Assembly (NCBI GenBank): GCA_030068145.1
Contig: JAPJBO010000503.1
Location: 62,001 to 126,000 of the forward strand
Length of the DNA stretch: 64,000 bases
From: Diplonema papillatum
Lineage: Eukaryota; Euglenozoa; Diplonemea; Diplonemida; Diplonemidae
Reading direction: 5' to 3'
This document shows positions 28,736 to 41,100 of the stretch, piece after piece (within the stretch, counting starts at the first letter, position 1; the number at the start of each line of letters is the position of its first letter). A model generated the notes under the pieces. It saw nothing but the letters and a program-made list of their open reading frames with translations. It did not search any database and was not told the DNA's origin. The position numbers and the translations under genes were made by a program.

Positions 28736-31700
28736 ATGGGAAAGGCGAAAAAAACGAAGCCGAAGGCAGTGGCGAAGGCGCCCGACCTGCCGGAATGCCC
28801 GCTGCCGCAGGACGTGCAGCAGGTGAAGATGGTGCCGGCGGTGAAGCGGCTGACGAGCGACAAGCGGAACGAGCGCTGGCAGGGCGCGTGCGACGTCGCG
28901 GCCCTCGCCCTCGAAAAGGACGCCATCCCGACGCTCGCCGCCTGCGGCGCGGTGGCGGGGCTCTCGCAGCTGCTCGGCGACTCGTCGGCATCCGTGCGGC
29001 TGGTCGCTGTGCGCGCGCTGGAAAACCTGATCCTCAACGGCGAGGCCCCGCAGGCAGAGTCGTTCCTGACGAAGCACACGCCGGCCACCCTCAAAGCGCT
29101 GCTGAAGACCGCGCTTGAGCAACTCGCCAGCGCGCCGCCCGCCGACGCCGAGAAACAAGCGAAGTCCGACAAGAAGCAGGGAGACGCGGCAATGGCCGCC
29201 GCGAGCGAAAGTACGGAGGGTCTGTTCCCCGGCAGGCTCGACGACGACGACAAACCGGAGCCGGCTGACGCGCAGATCCTCGGAGAGATCGCCATCGAGC
29301 TCGTGCAGCTGGTCTCCGCCGCCGCCTACTTCGTCGAGGCGGTGGTGGACGCGTTCTCGGGAGACGCCGAGTTCCTCGAGATGCTGCTGCACTGCCTGCC
29401 GATGCACGGCGTGTGCTCGTCGTCCAGCACGCTGGCCATCGCGGCCGCGGAGCTGCTGCTGGTCATCTGCGAAGACAACGACATGGCGCTGCACACGCTT
29501 CGGTCCCGCGTGCCTGTCACCTCTCAAAAACACTTGATTGACACACTTCAGCAGCCGGCTGGCACCCCGAACCAGAACCTCGTTCAGGTCACTTGTTCTG
29601 GGCTGCTTCGGCAGCTCGATGCGTCAACTGTACCCGCGGTATGCACACCTGTTATTTCGTTTCAGAAAACGCGAAGAGTACACGACTTCCCATACGCTAC
29701 TCACGCCTTTCCCAGGGCCGCGACCGCGTGCACACATGAACCTCACACACAGGTCGTCGACTGCCTGATACGGTACATCAATGACATCAACCCGCATCGT
29801 TCTTGTGAAAGCCTGCTCACAGAGGCTGGCAAGCGGAAGGGCGACGTATGTGCCGTTCATCTGTTGTGTTGTTTTAGTTCTCTGTGCAGCGTCCTGCTTC
29901 ACACACTGAATCCTTTTAGAAAGATGTCTCACGTACCACATGCACGCCGCTTGTATCCTGCATCGTTTTGCTTATTAATTGCAATGATAATTGTCAGGAC
30001 GCAGGGTTATGTTTGCAGGGAGCAGCAGTACGGCGGGGGGAAAGGGTGGCCTGCAAAACTTCTCCCCTCCACACATTACACTAAGATTTCCCCTCAAGGA
30101 TCGATCTGGGGATGCTGAAAATCATCCTGAACAACACCTCCAAAAACAATTAATGCGCTGCAGAAACCCGAAATCGAGAACGTCGTAACGGAGATGAAGG
30201 TTATGAAAAGCGCTTTGGAGATCAGCGCAAACATCATTTGCGGCGCGGAAGAAGGCAGAGGAGACGACGACGACGAAGAGGTATTGCTTGTTATTCCTTT
30301 GGCAAACTACTACGAGAGCACATGCCCAGCCTTTACTTCTCGATCATCCTAGTTGCAAAAAAATATCCGGTGGTATGCGGCCGGACCATGTCAAGGAGAG
30401 GCTGGTAGGAAGGAACAGCACAAAGTAGTCCGCCACGGATTGCCTTGCACACTGCAACATGATCTTCGTGGTTGGTAAATGACCGCACGGGGAAGCTAAG
30501 AGAACCAGACTTTTCAGTGGTTGACCGTAGAGCAGGTTGACCGAAAGAGGCCAGGGTAAACAGAGTGATTCCGGGATGATGAAATCGTGCTCGCGTTCTC
30601 ACTCCAGTGCGAAACCTCTGAAGGGAACGTGGTCGCTTTACGTGGACGATCATCAGAGCAATAACAGAATGAGAAGTCTCAGAATGTGACCTCCAGCAAG
30701 GGTCTCTTGCTTGTGAGAAGGTTTGCCAGCTATTGAGGACCCCTGCCTGCTCTTTTCTGCACTCTCCAACTGGAACCGCCGGGCAACCCAAACAAGGGAG
30801 CGTATTGCTACTTCAAAGTATGCTCCTGCAGCGAATAGTTAGCTAGACCTCTTTAACTTGTGCTGACGATTGCGGGAGTCGGAACCCTAACGTATCCAAA
30901 AGCACCGACCTTCCCCTCTTCGCGAGAAAGAGCAAATAATACGAAATATCTTCAATCTACCCCTTTTCAAGGATTTGTCTCCGCGACTCAACTGTTCTCG
31001 CCAAACGAATCACAGGAAGCCTTCCGGAAGAGTGCAATCGGTGCACTCATCGTGGGCAAGAACTTCGGAGGTCTCGTCGGGGTTAAAGCAGCGGTGGTTC
31101 TGGCGCCTTGTGCTAACCCCCACGTCGACAAAGCCCTCCGAAACTGCATCGCGACACCTCTGGAAGCCGTGCAAGAGGAGTACGACCAGCTAGAACGAGC
31201 AATGATCGTCCTCCTCTTGGACCTGATGACCGTCCTACCTCTGGCCGCAGTGGGCTCGCCCCCCGCGTTGTGGAGCGCCCTACAGAGCGTCTTCGCCCGG
31301 GATGCGGAAATGCTTGCCCAGCTGCAAGAGCGGAGGGCGGAAGACCCGTGCCCTGCTGCGGAAGGCCGCATTCTGTCGCGCCTGCAGAACCTCTCGACGT
31401 GCCTGTGGACCGTCCTGCGGAAAAGCGACGAGGACGACACGCCGGTCGACGTGCCCTTTGTCGGGAAGCTGATCACCTTCACCCGGCAGAGGCGGCAGGG
31501 TCCCGCCGTCGCCAACGCCGACTTCTTCGTGAGCATTCTCCGGTTCTTGGCCGAGGCGCTGCAGCGGATACCGAAAGGGGATGAGTTCAACTGGGCCGCG
31601 CTGAAGCAAGGGGGGCAGCTGTGCATGGACTTCTTGAAGGACGAATCGCTCGCTACGAACGTCGAGGCCGCAAATTGCATCGTCGACGTGTTCTCCAACG

Positions 31701-31903
31701 ATGAGTGGAACGACGTCATGCAGAATCTCAACATGCTGAGGCACCTCAAAGAGTTCTCGAACGTGCTGTCCCAGAAGCTTGCTCTGCTCTCGTCGACTGG
31801 CCAGAGCATCAGCGATGATCTGGCACCGAGAGTCGAGCTGGTCGTCGACAACATCCAGCCTTTCATCGACTACAAGCAGTCCGCCCTTCCCAAGCCAGAG
31901 TGA
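28736..31903 (+). CDS. HEATR3: HEATR3/SYO1-like HEAT-repeat symportin, four exons
   Basis: Exons 28736-29638, 29753-29845, 30164-30280 and 31016-31903. All introns are GT-AG and phase 0; 2001 bases, 666 residues, close to the ~680 of animal HEATR3. In yeast and animals this protein (Syo1/HEATR3) chaperones ribosomal proteins uL18 and uL5 into the nucleus for 60S assembly. The start MGKAKKTK is basic as in the family. Armadillo/HEAT units follow (LAACGAVAGLSQLLGDSSASVRLVAVRALENLIL). An acidic stretch EEGRGDDDDEE at the end of exon 3 follows MKSALEISANIICGA, like the family's acidic loop. Near the C-terminus, NVEAANCIVDVFSNDEWNDV and LKEFSNVLSQKL with NIQPFIDYKQ match the family end. Intron 3 (735 bp) holds a GAATAGTT-type repeat. 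A small extra exon between exons 2 and 3 cannot be excluded. The upstream broken duplicate supports this ATG. Confidence 0.82.
30812..30935 (+). repeat. GAATAGTTGACTAGACC repeat in HEATR3-like intron 3
   Basis: Colinear with 7563-7693 over about 125 bases; the core reads GAATAGTTAGCTAGACC. It ends about 80 bases before the exon 4 acceptor. Confidence 0.7.
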
Positions 31904-33500
31904 AAAGAGAATGCGAAGAGAAGCATGTCGCTGCGACGTCCCCTCTTCACAACAGACTTGTGACCCCCCAAAGTCCCAGCGCCCTGGAAAGACATTTGGT
32001 TGGGGTTTCTGTTGCATCCGGGGGTCAAGGCCTCCCCTCTTAGTGGCCTCTGCCAAAAGAAAATCTCGCGAAGACAGGTGAAGCCTGCTTCACCTGAACT
32101 TCCGCAAAAAAGTCGGGCGGGCAGAGGCTTCACCTGCTTCATTCGTAAGACACTATCGCCCCGACTTTGAAGGATAAGCGCGCAGGAGATGTTGCGGCAC
32201 CTTCCCGAAGCTGGCGGTGCTCTCTCGTAGGCTGGCCAACGAACATGCGGGCGGCTGGACTATTTGCCAACACCATTCAACCGTGCCTCAGGCAGAAATA
32301 CTATTTCACAAAGGAGGCACAGGTGAGTGACACCACCTCCAGTTACCGATCGTTCTTGCAGAGACTTTCTGCCCTTCGAGCGCGTAGAAGTCGCGTTTGG
32401 AGTGCGCAAACCTCTCAGAGAACGGCCGTCACTCTGTGGGAGGTGGTGACCTGAGGTGTGACTTTAGCTCGGTCCTAACGAACTGATATCCGCAATGTTG
32501 TTTCAGTTTTCCGACCTTACCCACGTTGTCCTATCGGCCAGAGGCTAGCCTGGACACCGCTTGACAAAGGTGGCACCCAGTCACCAATAGGTCTCTCCGA
32601 TCAAAAATCCGAAACCCTCTTGATTTTGTTGTGGGCTCACTATCCCCACTATGCATAGCTGCCCGCTCACGCTTCCTCCATTTGCTCGACTATCCCCCAC
32701 AACATCATCAGCGGTTGCTCCATCTATCACCTCTGGCCCGCACCCCAGCTTGTGTGCAACCTTCGCCTCCAAAAGAAATCAAGGAATTGAACGTGTGCGA
32801 GGGAGCGTCGCCCACCACGCCGCAACAACAATCATTTGCGTGTTCCATTTCTTTCGCCCGCACCGCTGCTTCAAACCAAGGCGCGTTACCTGGGGCTTGC
32901 CTGCCAACGGCAAACCGGAAGGAGGCCGGCGGCAGTGCGCTAGCTCCGGCTCACATGCGTAACATGCTGCAGTTGACCAGGAGCACTAACGCGCAGGGAT
33001 TTTCAGAAGTACCAGGGGTCTGCAGAATAACATGACTGCCTCTAGGCAAAAACCCGTTTTCACATTTCTTCCAAACAGAGGACAGCAGACACTGGAGTGT
33101 CTCAGCTAGGAAGCTGTTTCACTTTCACGAGGGAGAGGCGTATCATTCCTGCATGTGTGACATCATGAAGTCGAGTGCGGAGTTCGCGAAATCCTACGGA
33201 GGAACGGCCTCTCGCTTTTCGCCCTCGGGGTGCGACAATCGCTGTGCTGGACGCAGCACAGAGCGATTGTCAAATCTCGACGCAAAATTGCGATTGTGCC
33301 GCACCCGGTGAGCACAGCTTGCCTAATCACCGACACCAATCGATCGGTTTCCACGAAACAGGGCAATAAATCATCAAACACGTCCCCTGTTGCTCGGGGG
33401 ACTCCAAAACCTAGCCAGTTACCTCAGCAATACTCGAGGATTCACAACCTCCATCAGGCGGGAAAGGCGGGGGGCGCAGGAGCAGGGGAGTATTGCCACG
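31904..33500. other. 1.6-kb intergenic region
   Basis: No supported gene. A short open stretch at about 32236-32321 (WPTNMRAAGLFANT... ending KEAQ before a GTGAGT) has the look of an exon but has no recognisable partner. No repeat was identified. Confidence 0.4.
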
Positions 33501-36500
33501 ATGCATATCGACGTGCATACGTCGGCGCCTATAACCGAGGCGCCGGATCACGTTGTTTGGCAGCTGAACGATGACGCGCCGCTGGAGAACAGCGTTCCGG
33601 AGCTGATAAAGGCGCTCGAGAGCAAGAAGTATGCCGCCAGCGGCACATCAGCGACGGACTTCGTCCACCTTTTCATATTGGTCCCTGCGCAGAAGGCGCG
33701 GCCGCAGGACTTGGACCCGAAGGAGAGCGGGAAGCCGATGCTGTGGACCACCGTCGCGAAGGCGCCGGAGTTCTTCCCGAACCGGCACCTGATCTTGAGG
33801 CGGCTGACGGCGGAAGACGAAGAGTACCTTAACAAAGTCAAAAGCGGCGAGATTGACCCTGATATACCGGAGCCGCCATCAGGCCAGCTGCCTGACATGC
33901 CACCTCCAGCGCTCGAACCTACCGGACCTGAAACCGGCGTCGCGACAATGACAGCCGACATCCCTAGATACAACGAGGTATGCACAGGGAATTTCCTGCG
34001 TTAACGGGCAAGCAAATCGGTAGTGGGCGACGCAGGTTTTTGGAGAATAGTCACCGACTAGGTACAAACTGGTACAAGACTTCATTCCCCCACACGATTC
34101 GTTGTTTTCCCATCCACCCACTCCGCCCAAAGCAGTGGGAAGCGAGATCATCAGGTTTCGAACCCTTGCAGCTCCCGGAACCTAGAAGGAACCAACGCCC
34201 CCCCCTCCCTGGACTCAGACCGATACGGGTTACATGGCAACCCCTGCTCAACATAGTGCTCGCCTGCCTTGATGGCACTTGCACCTTAAAGAACTCAATG
34301 CTCAGCATGTACGCACGTGGGGGGCCACATTCATTGCGAATGTGTTCGTGGTGTCGGTCGCAGGAGTCCTTTTTTTTTGGCTAGCCAAAGAGAGTAAAAG
34401 AGTGAAAGAGTAGAGAAAAGAACGAGTGTAAAGGAGCACGGATTACCAGACCAACGGAGACCACCGCAAAAAGAACCCTTTTTTTTAGTACTAACAATCT
34501 TGTGGGTTGCCCTTCAATGTATTGTGCAGGCTAAAAAGACGTAGGCAGCGTGTTTTGGTGGTTGGTCAGAATTCCTTACCTGAATACACACAGGGTAAAT
34601 ACAAGTGGGAAAACGATCAACCGGCACGCACAAACAAAACGAAGCGCCTGTCTTTTTTCCCTTACCTTTTCCCACAAAACCAGCACCAATAACAACGATC
34701 CTCCCCCCTGGATACGTGCCCGCAATACTGTCGGGTTAGCCTTACTACAAGGCCTTGCTGCATACCAAGTTCAAACCAAACCGGTCTGTTTCGCGGCATG
34801 CGGACCTCTTGTACAAGAAAATGAGAAACATAAGCAGCATTTGCCATCAGCCCCGGAACCACTACTGCAAGGAATACCTCCTCTGTTCGGGCTTTGGCGC
34901 ACACTGCGGAGGCCAGGCCCACCCAAAATGTGCACACCAATACGCGAAGCAGAAGACACGACACTGACCTGAATTTCACAAGATTTGCACTGAACAAGTT
35001 TCTGTTTCCCGTCGTCCGTGACCACGGTGACGGCCTTCCACATCGGATCTCCTGCCTTGCGCTGAACTGCTGTGGCTTTCCGGCGGGCTTCGCCGCCGGC
35101 TTGGCGGCGGTGCGCTGCCTTTTCGTTTGCACCTGGGTGTATTTTGATGACCTCCTGCTGCACGTATTACTCACTACCCGTACTGTCTGCACACCACGTA
35201 TCCAGCACGTATCCTTGCATTTTTGGAAGAAATAGGATACGGATACGTATCCACTGCCCCAGGGAGGGCTGCTGTCGTCGGTGATACGAACAGCACATAT
35301 CACCGGAAATACGTGATAATTACCCCCCCTCCGCGAATGTGTTCGTGGTGTCGGCCGCAGGAGTATTTTTTGGCTAGCCAAAGAGAGTAAAAGAGTGAAA
35401 GAGTACGTACAGTAGTGAGTAGAGAAGAGAACGAGTGTAAAAGAACGGAGGTAGCACGAACTACCAGACCGGCGGAGGCCACCGCAAAAATATTTCTTAC
35501 CTTTTTCCTTATCCCTCAAAACCAGCACCAATAACAACGACCCCTCCCCTCCGCAGGTCCAAGTATCCGGCACGCTGCCGCTGCAGCACCTGAAGATCTC
35601 GACGCTGTCGTGGAAGGCGCGGCCGATCCGCGCGACGCCAGGGATCCGAAACCGGCCGGTGTCCACTGCTACGATGTGTCCGTCGTGCGGGCAGCCGTTC
35701 GCGATGAATATCACCGACGATCTCGCGAAGAAGCAGCAGCTGACGAAGGACATGGAGCGAGAGCTCGACGACGCGCTCGAAGCGCAGCGGACCGTCCTCG
35801 ACGGCGAACGGAAGATGCTCGAAGCCGAGGCGAACGACCTCAAAACGGCGATCGCTAGCGTCAACGCTTCGCTCGCCCGCACCCGCGACGACGGCGAAGA
35901 GCTGCGGACGCTCTCCGAGCAGCAAGCGTCGTGGACGAAGTGGCTGGAGGGCGAGATCCGGCAGAGCAAGGCAGAGATCGGGCAGGTCGGCATCGACTTC
36001 GACGCCTGCCTCAAAAGCAACGAGCAGCTCTCGGGCGTCGTCGGGTCCGCAGCCGCCAGCAGGGCCGAGTCGCGGTACCACAACACGAACATCAACCGCA
36101 GAGACGGGCCCCTCCCCAACACAGCCCCGTTGTACCTCGCCCACGGCGACCAGTCCTCGCCTACCTACCAACCAGCTGCCGCTGCTTACTCGCGGTCCTA
36201 CGCACAGAAGCGTGGCGAGACGCCTCGAAAAGCGCGCATGCGCGACATCGTGACCAGGTGCGCCCGGTTTCCTCTCCTTTGGCCGGGAAGAGGAATCTTA
36301 TTTCGGTCTTTAGGCAGGACACTGCCTTTCATGCATGGTTGGTGCTAGCATGATGCTTCTTCGAAGAGTGTTATACAGTACACAAGGTGTCGGACTCCGA
36401 GATAGTGTATGGAACCTTGAGGGTCGAGTCCTTTCTATTCAGATAAAGGCGCTGGTGGCGTGAGAAATTGAGAGTGCACTTGATCACGACGCGGATTAAC

Positions 36501-37929
36501 ACCTGCCTTCTTTTCGTAGTTACCCAACGACGCCACCAGACGCCGTTTCAGAGTTAGATGCAGGATCGTCAGCCTTGAGCCATATTCCGTGTCCAGCATG
36601 GCGGGTTCATCCATTGGTCGTTTGACCTCATTTTCTTGGGCCGGCGCTGGAGCTGGAGAAGGCTTTTCCAAAGGCGCAAAACACTACACGTGTTTTACTT
36701 ACGCGGAAAGAGATGGAGTCGGTCCGTCTTTGGTTTCCGGTCCTCCGAATAGCAAGACTCAAGAAGCTGATGCGTCGACCATTCTGGTAGTTGGCTACTT
36801 TCCAAAGCAATTCACCGCCGCAGGTACTATCAGAAGCACAATCCGAACAAACTCGGGCTTGTCGAAACCCTCGTTGACGAGTACGAAGGCAAAGAGCGCG
36901 AACTGCTGTTTCTTATGGCGCAGAAGTATGGCGATCGCAGCATCCTCAGTCACGACGTCGGAGAAGACTTCGCACCTTCCAGTATGTCTTGACTTGGATA
37001 CATTTAGCCAGGCCCGGGAGGTGGGGCACATAAATCTCGAAGCCAGGTCTCCGGAGAGAATTGACTTCCAGAACGAGTGCAAGGGAGGACCAGAGCCGGA
37101 GGTACAGAGCCAAAAAAAAGACGCGGCAATGGCCTCCGAAAAGGTCCGAGCTTGTGACGGGATCGAACCTAGCAAACGCAGGATAAGCTAGAGCGTCTTT
37201 ACTTTGTCACTCACGATGCCATCCCCAATTATTGGAATGGAGTTCCTTCACAACCGTCACCCACCGATCGCCAGAGCTTCTGTATTGGTACACTGGTACG
37301 GAAGGGACGAAACATAGTTCAAATGCTGCAACGAAACAAAAAGCCCGCTTCGTTCACGGACACAACGGAATTGAAAGCAACTAAAGTAAGCGTACGGGAT
37401 GGAAGAGAAACGTTCCCACGCGTGTTTCCCGACCGACCTGTTGGGCTGACAGGAGCTGCGCTGCACTCTGGTTAGTCCGGGGAGTACATCGTCGGTCACA
37501 ACCGAGAACAGAAGGTGATGTGACTTGCAAACGCACACAATAACAGGCGGGTATCCTAGTAGTTCGACAGACACTGCGCCCCTCGACGCGCAGCGTTTCG
37601 CGAGGCACTCGCGCCACAACCGGAAGATTGAAGACCTTCTCTCGTCTTTCGTCGGGGACGAGGACCACCACGACGACCGCTACAGGACAGCGTCGCCGTC
37701 GTACCCGGCGCCGCTGCCTGTGGGCGGCGCGCCTGTCGTGGAGAGCAGCTCGGCGTCTGGCTTTTCTGCCGACAAACGAGGCGGATTCCCCGGCTCTCTG
37801 TACGGTCCCCCCAGCTCGGACCCGTCGAAGGTCACGTTCGACCTCCCGCATTCCAACGGGCTGCGGGATGAACTCATGCGCATCGCGCCGCAAACAATGG
37901 AAAACAGGCGACAGGGCGGAGGCAGATAG
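33501..37929 (+). CDS. Coiled-coil protein of unknown function, about five exons
   Basis: Proposed exons: 33501-33977, 35557-36257, 36520 to about 36552, 36824-36981 and 37571-37929; phases match and the total is about 575 residues. An upstream in-frame ATG lies at 33390. The 3' end of the small third exon is uncertain (other donors at 36568 or 36589 keep frame). The N-terminal ~155 residues are a compact domain I do not recognise (HVVWQLNDDAPLENSVPELI, ILRRLTAEDEEYLNKVKSGE), ending proline-rich. Exon 2 has a CPSCGQPF zinc-knuckle-like pair and then a long coiled coil (KKQQLTKDMERELDDALEAQ to WLEGEIRQSKAEIGQ). Exon 4 encodes YYQKHNPNKLGLVETLVDEY followed by EGKERELLFLMAQKYG, a motif pattern seen at the ends of various protist cytoskeletal proteins. 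The tail is Ser/Pro-rich. Intron 1 (1.6 kb) carries two 220-bp repeats. Confidence 0.7.
34325..34706 (+). repeat. 220-bp intronic repeat (copy 2), split by a ~180-bp insertion
   Basis: The 5' part is 34325-34478 and the 3' part (TTACCTTTTCCC to ACCAATAACAACGA) is 34662-34706. Between them, 34479-34661 contains GGCTAAAAAGACGTAGGCAG (also at 23137) and GATCAACCGGCACGCACAAA (also near 8047 as GATCAACCGACACGCACAAA). This is therefore a nested insertion made of another repeat. The copy lies in intron 1 of the coiled-coil gene. Confidence 0.85.
35332..35556 (+). repeat. 220-bp intronic repeat (copy 3), abutting a 3' splice site
   Basis: Nearly identical to 18641-18850. Its last recognisable bases (AACAACGACCCC) are followed at once by the pyrimidine run CTCCCCTCCGCAG, which is the acceptor of exon 2 (35557). 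The repeat may therefore supply or border the branch point and pyrimidine tract. Confidence 0.85.
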
Positions 37930-40515
37930 AGCTCTCAACCTTGCCCTCCTCCCTCCCCGTACCCGTGCACCACAGCTCTTCACACACAACTACAAGTGCA
38001 CGCACGAACGCACGTGAGACGCGCCATCCTCGGGTCGAGAGGAGGCGCTGTGCTCATGCATGCCTCTCGTTGGATCTCGCACAGGTTCCTGAACCCGTCT
38101 GCGACACCTTCGGTCGAGTGGCTCTGTCACAGCTTACAACAGAATCGTGCCCCAAACGATTCCGTTACGAGTTTCTCTGCGTTGCTCCGTTTCCGTGAGC
38201 GGGGTTTTCGAGCCTTAAACCCGCCACAGGATCGACACACAGTGGCACGAACTAGCATGCTCCGCGCATACGTAGCTGCTGGTCTGCAATGTCGGCTCAC
38301 TAATCCAAATTCCTCGACGGTCTGTCGTGAGCGACGTGCGAGGTGAAATATACAGCTTCGCAGAACGTGCAGCACACACCAATCCAAGTACGTTCTGCAA
38401 TTTCCACGCTTGGTGCTTCCAAGGCCTGTCGTGTAGCTTCGGACACAACGCCGCGCGATGATCTTGTGTGCGTGAGGCAGAAGCTCGTTTGAAGCTGTTG
38501 TAAGCCAGTGAGCTGCTCCCAGTTTGTGAAGTCAGCGTTCGGCGAAATACGTGTCGCCAGTGTGCATGACAACAAACCCTGGCCACCTTCCGGTTGCGGT
38601 AGTCGGCCTGTGCCCACCTATTTCTCTCACAAGATTCAATACGTGTGTTGCGCTCAAGAACGATACAAACCAAAGGAGAAAATAGTCCCTGAGTCCCTTC
38701 AACTGAGTTGCGCTCATCATACATCGCTGTCTCTCGTTTCTTGTTTTTACTTCATTTTTCATGCGTGCGAACACGGAAGTGAGGCAGTTGCCTTGACATT
38801 AGATCCTAGATTTTTTTCTTCCTTCCAGCAAAGCAAACATTTCCAAAAGTAGTAAGCAGCTCGCCACTGCTTTGTAGTATGTCATGCACTGCATTTCATT
38901 GTGGGACTTCAAAAGCGTATCGTTGCCCGTGCCGGCGTGGTGGCAAGCTCTTCTTACTGAGCCCTTTCCAAATTACCGCCCATCTCGTGCCGATGGGACT
39001 TGCCTGTGTCGTAGATGGGGTAGTATCCTGGCTCTAACAGGTAACGAACAGCCACTTGGCAATCCAGGCTGACACTCAGATACATAAGATCCTGTAGTGT
39101 TTGCTTGGACGAGCACATGGCCTTCTCGTTGCGCTACTAGAGACATGAGGAGGGAAAAATGCTGGGCCAGACTATGAGGACGTTTTCGCCCGTATCCAGT
39201 GCAGTGTTTTTACACAGCACTGCACCGGTAGTGCGCAGAGTGCGACTTGCGGCCCCACGCTCACCGACGGCGAGCACAGACCAGCAACAAAAAAGAACCC
39301 GTCCACAGGCATATAATTCTGTCCTCCGCCCATCCCACCTCAGCCTCTCGCTTTCCTTCCGTTTTCCCGTATTTGAGGGCACGTATTTTGCGTTTCTGTC
39401 TGTGTGTGTGTGTGTGCGCTGTGCTCGCTCGTTTTGTTCTCACCCATTCTGATCGCCCGCTATTTTTGTCCGAGAAATGGAATCGAGTGCAGTTTGCTTG
39501 CGATTGCAGCGGCAGTATTCGTCGAGAGTTGCTGGTGGACTTTTGCTTTGCACCGGATTGAGTACAGGGTGTCGCCGATCGTCACTCATTGCAGCATCGG
39601 ATAGGCATTCGTACAACAATGCCCTGCCTGCATCAGCCGAGCTCACACGAAGTTTGCTTAAGAGGAGGAGCCCAGCGATCAAGTCGCATGCAGAACCTTG
39701 AATTGATGGCACAGTGCCTTCGCGGACTTGGGGCTGGAGCAGTTAGCGGACGCCTTGAAGGCTGTACTCCACGTACTCCATCGGTCCACCCTTGCCCTCT
39801 TGACTGCATCGAATTGCCTGCCGCTGCCGCTGCCGCTGCCTATTGAGGCCACGGTGCACCACGATGTAGCAGGTTCATCCCCATACGACGAAGGTAGTAT
39901 CAGACTTACTTTCCGATAATCAGTCGTCATGCTTGGATTTTGTTGTCACAGGCATCGCAACGGCCAACAAAACCAAACCACCCCCTCTCAGCTCAACCGT
40001 AGACCACCTTTTCTTCCCAAAAGAAAAGAGGACTAAACCAAAGAAAGCGAAATACTAACACAAACACAAGCAAGAAGAAAGAATAGTTGAACAACCTTCC
40101 CAGAAAGAAGAGGTCGCCTGTAGCATACTCGATACTATATAATTCGAAAAACACCCTCGCCCAGGCCACTGTCACTCGGTTGTCTCCGCTTCTGTTTTCT
40201 CCTGCCCTTCCAATCCTCAAACCGGATCTGGGCCGTGCACACGCCGTCCTCGCGACTTAAACACCTTTCGTTTTCGTCGTTGTTGTTCTTATCTGTTTAA
40301 CGTATTTTGAGGAAAGGACCGTTGTCAACGCCGTAGCGAATTCCTCTGGACTGAGGAATTCGCATTCCTTACTTTTCTGTTCGATCTCACTCTACCCAGT
40401 GGTCTCTTTTATTCCCGGCTGCTCTTTTCTTTCTCTTCCCCTCCTCCCCCTGTTCTTTTTTGTGAGACTAGGTATCTCGTCTGCGACCGTCCCGAAAGGC
40501 GTTGGAGTGCTTCCG
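37930..40515. other. 2.6-kb intergenic region
   Basis: No supported gene. It contains a short (TG)n run near 39400 and a fragment AGCCACTTGG...AGGCT near 39050 that weakly recalls the 90-bp repeat at 4947. The last 300 bases are noticeably AT-richer, as might be expected upstream of a gene. Confidence 0.45.
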
Positions 40516-41100
40516 ATGGCGGAGTTTGAAGCCGATGAGCCGTGTACGCGACAATTGTCACCCAGGCCGCCTAGTAGGGTTGCGAGGCTCCCGCGTATCG
40601 TGCGGCGAAGGATGGCTGCCGAGAGCCCGTTGCTGGAGGTGGAGGAGCAAAGTGTCGAATGGTTCGCTTCGTCGTTGGGCGGCGAGCTGCTGTCCCCGAT
40701 CCAAACGGTGATCGGGGCTTCTCCGGCGACGCGCAGCCGGCGGAAGAAGAAGCGGGCAGGTGCTCTGTCACCAGGAAACCAGGCGAGCACAGCGGCGCCT
40801 CCCTTGCTGCTGCCCGCCGCTGTCCACGCTGGCGAGCCCAAGCGGAAAAAGAAGGAAAAGCTGCCTACCATAGTTCCAACACCGCCCCTGCAGATCAGCT
40901 TGCCTCAGCTCGTGTCACCAACACCGGCGCGCGTCGGGCTACTTTCGCAGCACACTCCAACCCCGGAAGAAACGTTAGAGTCGTCTCCTCGACAGTCGCG
41001 GCACCGCATCCGCGACTCTTTCGCATTCGTCTCGCTTCCATCCCTAGACTCTTTCACAAACTCATTTCGCCCGCCGACCGCTGTTTCCTGCGGCGCCTGA
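40516..41100 (+). CDS. Hypothetical protein, basic and low-complexity
   Basis: A frame of 195 codons from ATG 40516 (MAEFEADEPCTRQLSP) to a TGA at 41098-41100. The same frame is open back to an ATG at 40399, but that extension is AT-rich and hydrophobic and unlike coding sequence. The GC content rises sharply at about 40500, like the exons of the firm genes. The product is rich in Pro, Ser, Arg and Lys, with two basic clusters (RSRRKKKRAG, PKRKKKEKLP) that could act as nuclear signals, and EVEEQSVEWFASSLGGELL that could form a short helix. No domain was recognised. It may be a single exon of a larger gene or a chance frame. Confidence 0.4.
   Translation: MAEFEADEPCTRQLSPRPPSRVARLPRIVRRRMAAESPLLEVEEQSVEWFASSLGGELLSPIQTVIGASPATRSRRKKKRAGALSPGNQASTAAPPLLLPAAVHAGEPKRKKKEKLPTIVPTPPLQISLPQLVSPTPARVGLLSQHTPTPEETLESSPRQSRHRIRDSFAFVSLPSLDSFTNSFRPPTAVSCGA

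Noticed and set aside
28531-29533. Long - strand frames opposite the HEATR3-like gene
   Set aside because: Shadow frames; no domain, and the + strand reading has clear family homology.
32167-32454. Possible exon with NMRAAGLFANTIQ
   Set aside because: A GT follows at the right place, but no matching neighbours, start or family could be found.
34662-36122. 486-codon - strand frame
   Set aside because: Crosses two copies of an intronic repeat and a confirmed + strand exon; no domain. Chance.
37110-37195. tRNA gene suggested by GGGATCGAACC
   Set aside because: Arms flanking the T-loop-like word cannot pair on either strand.
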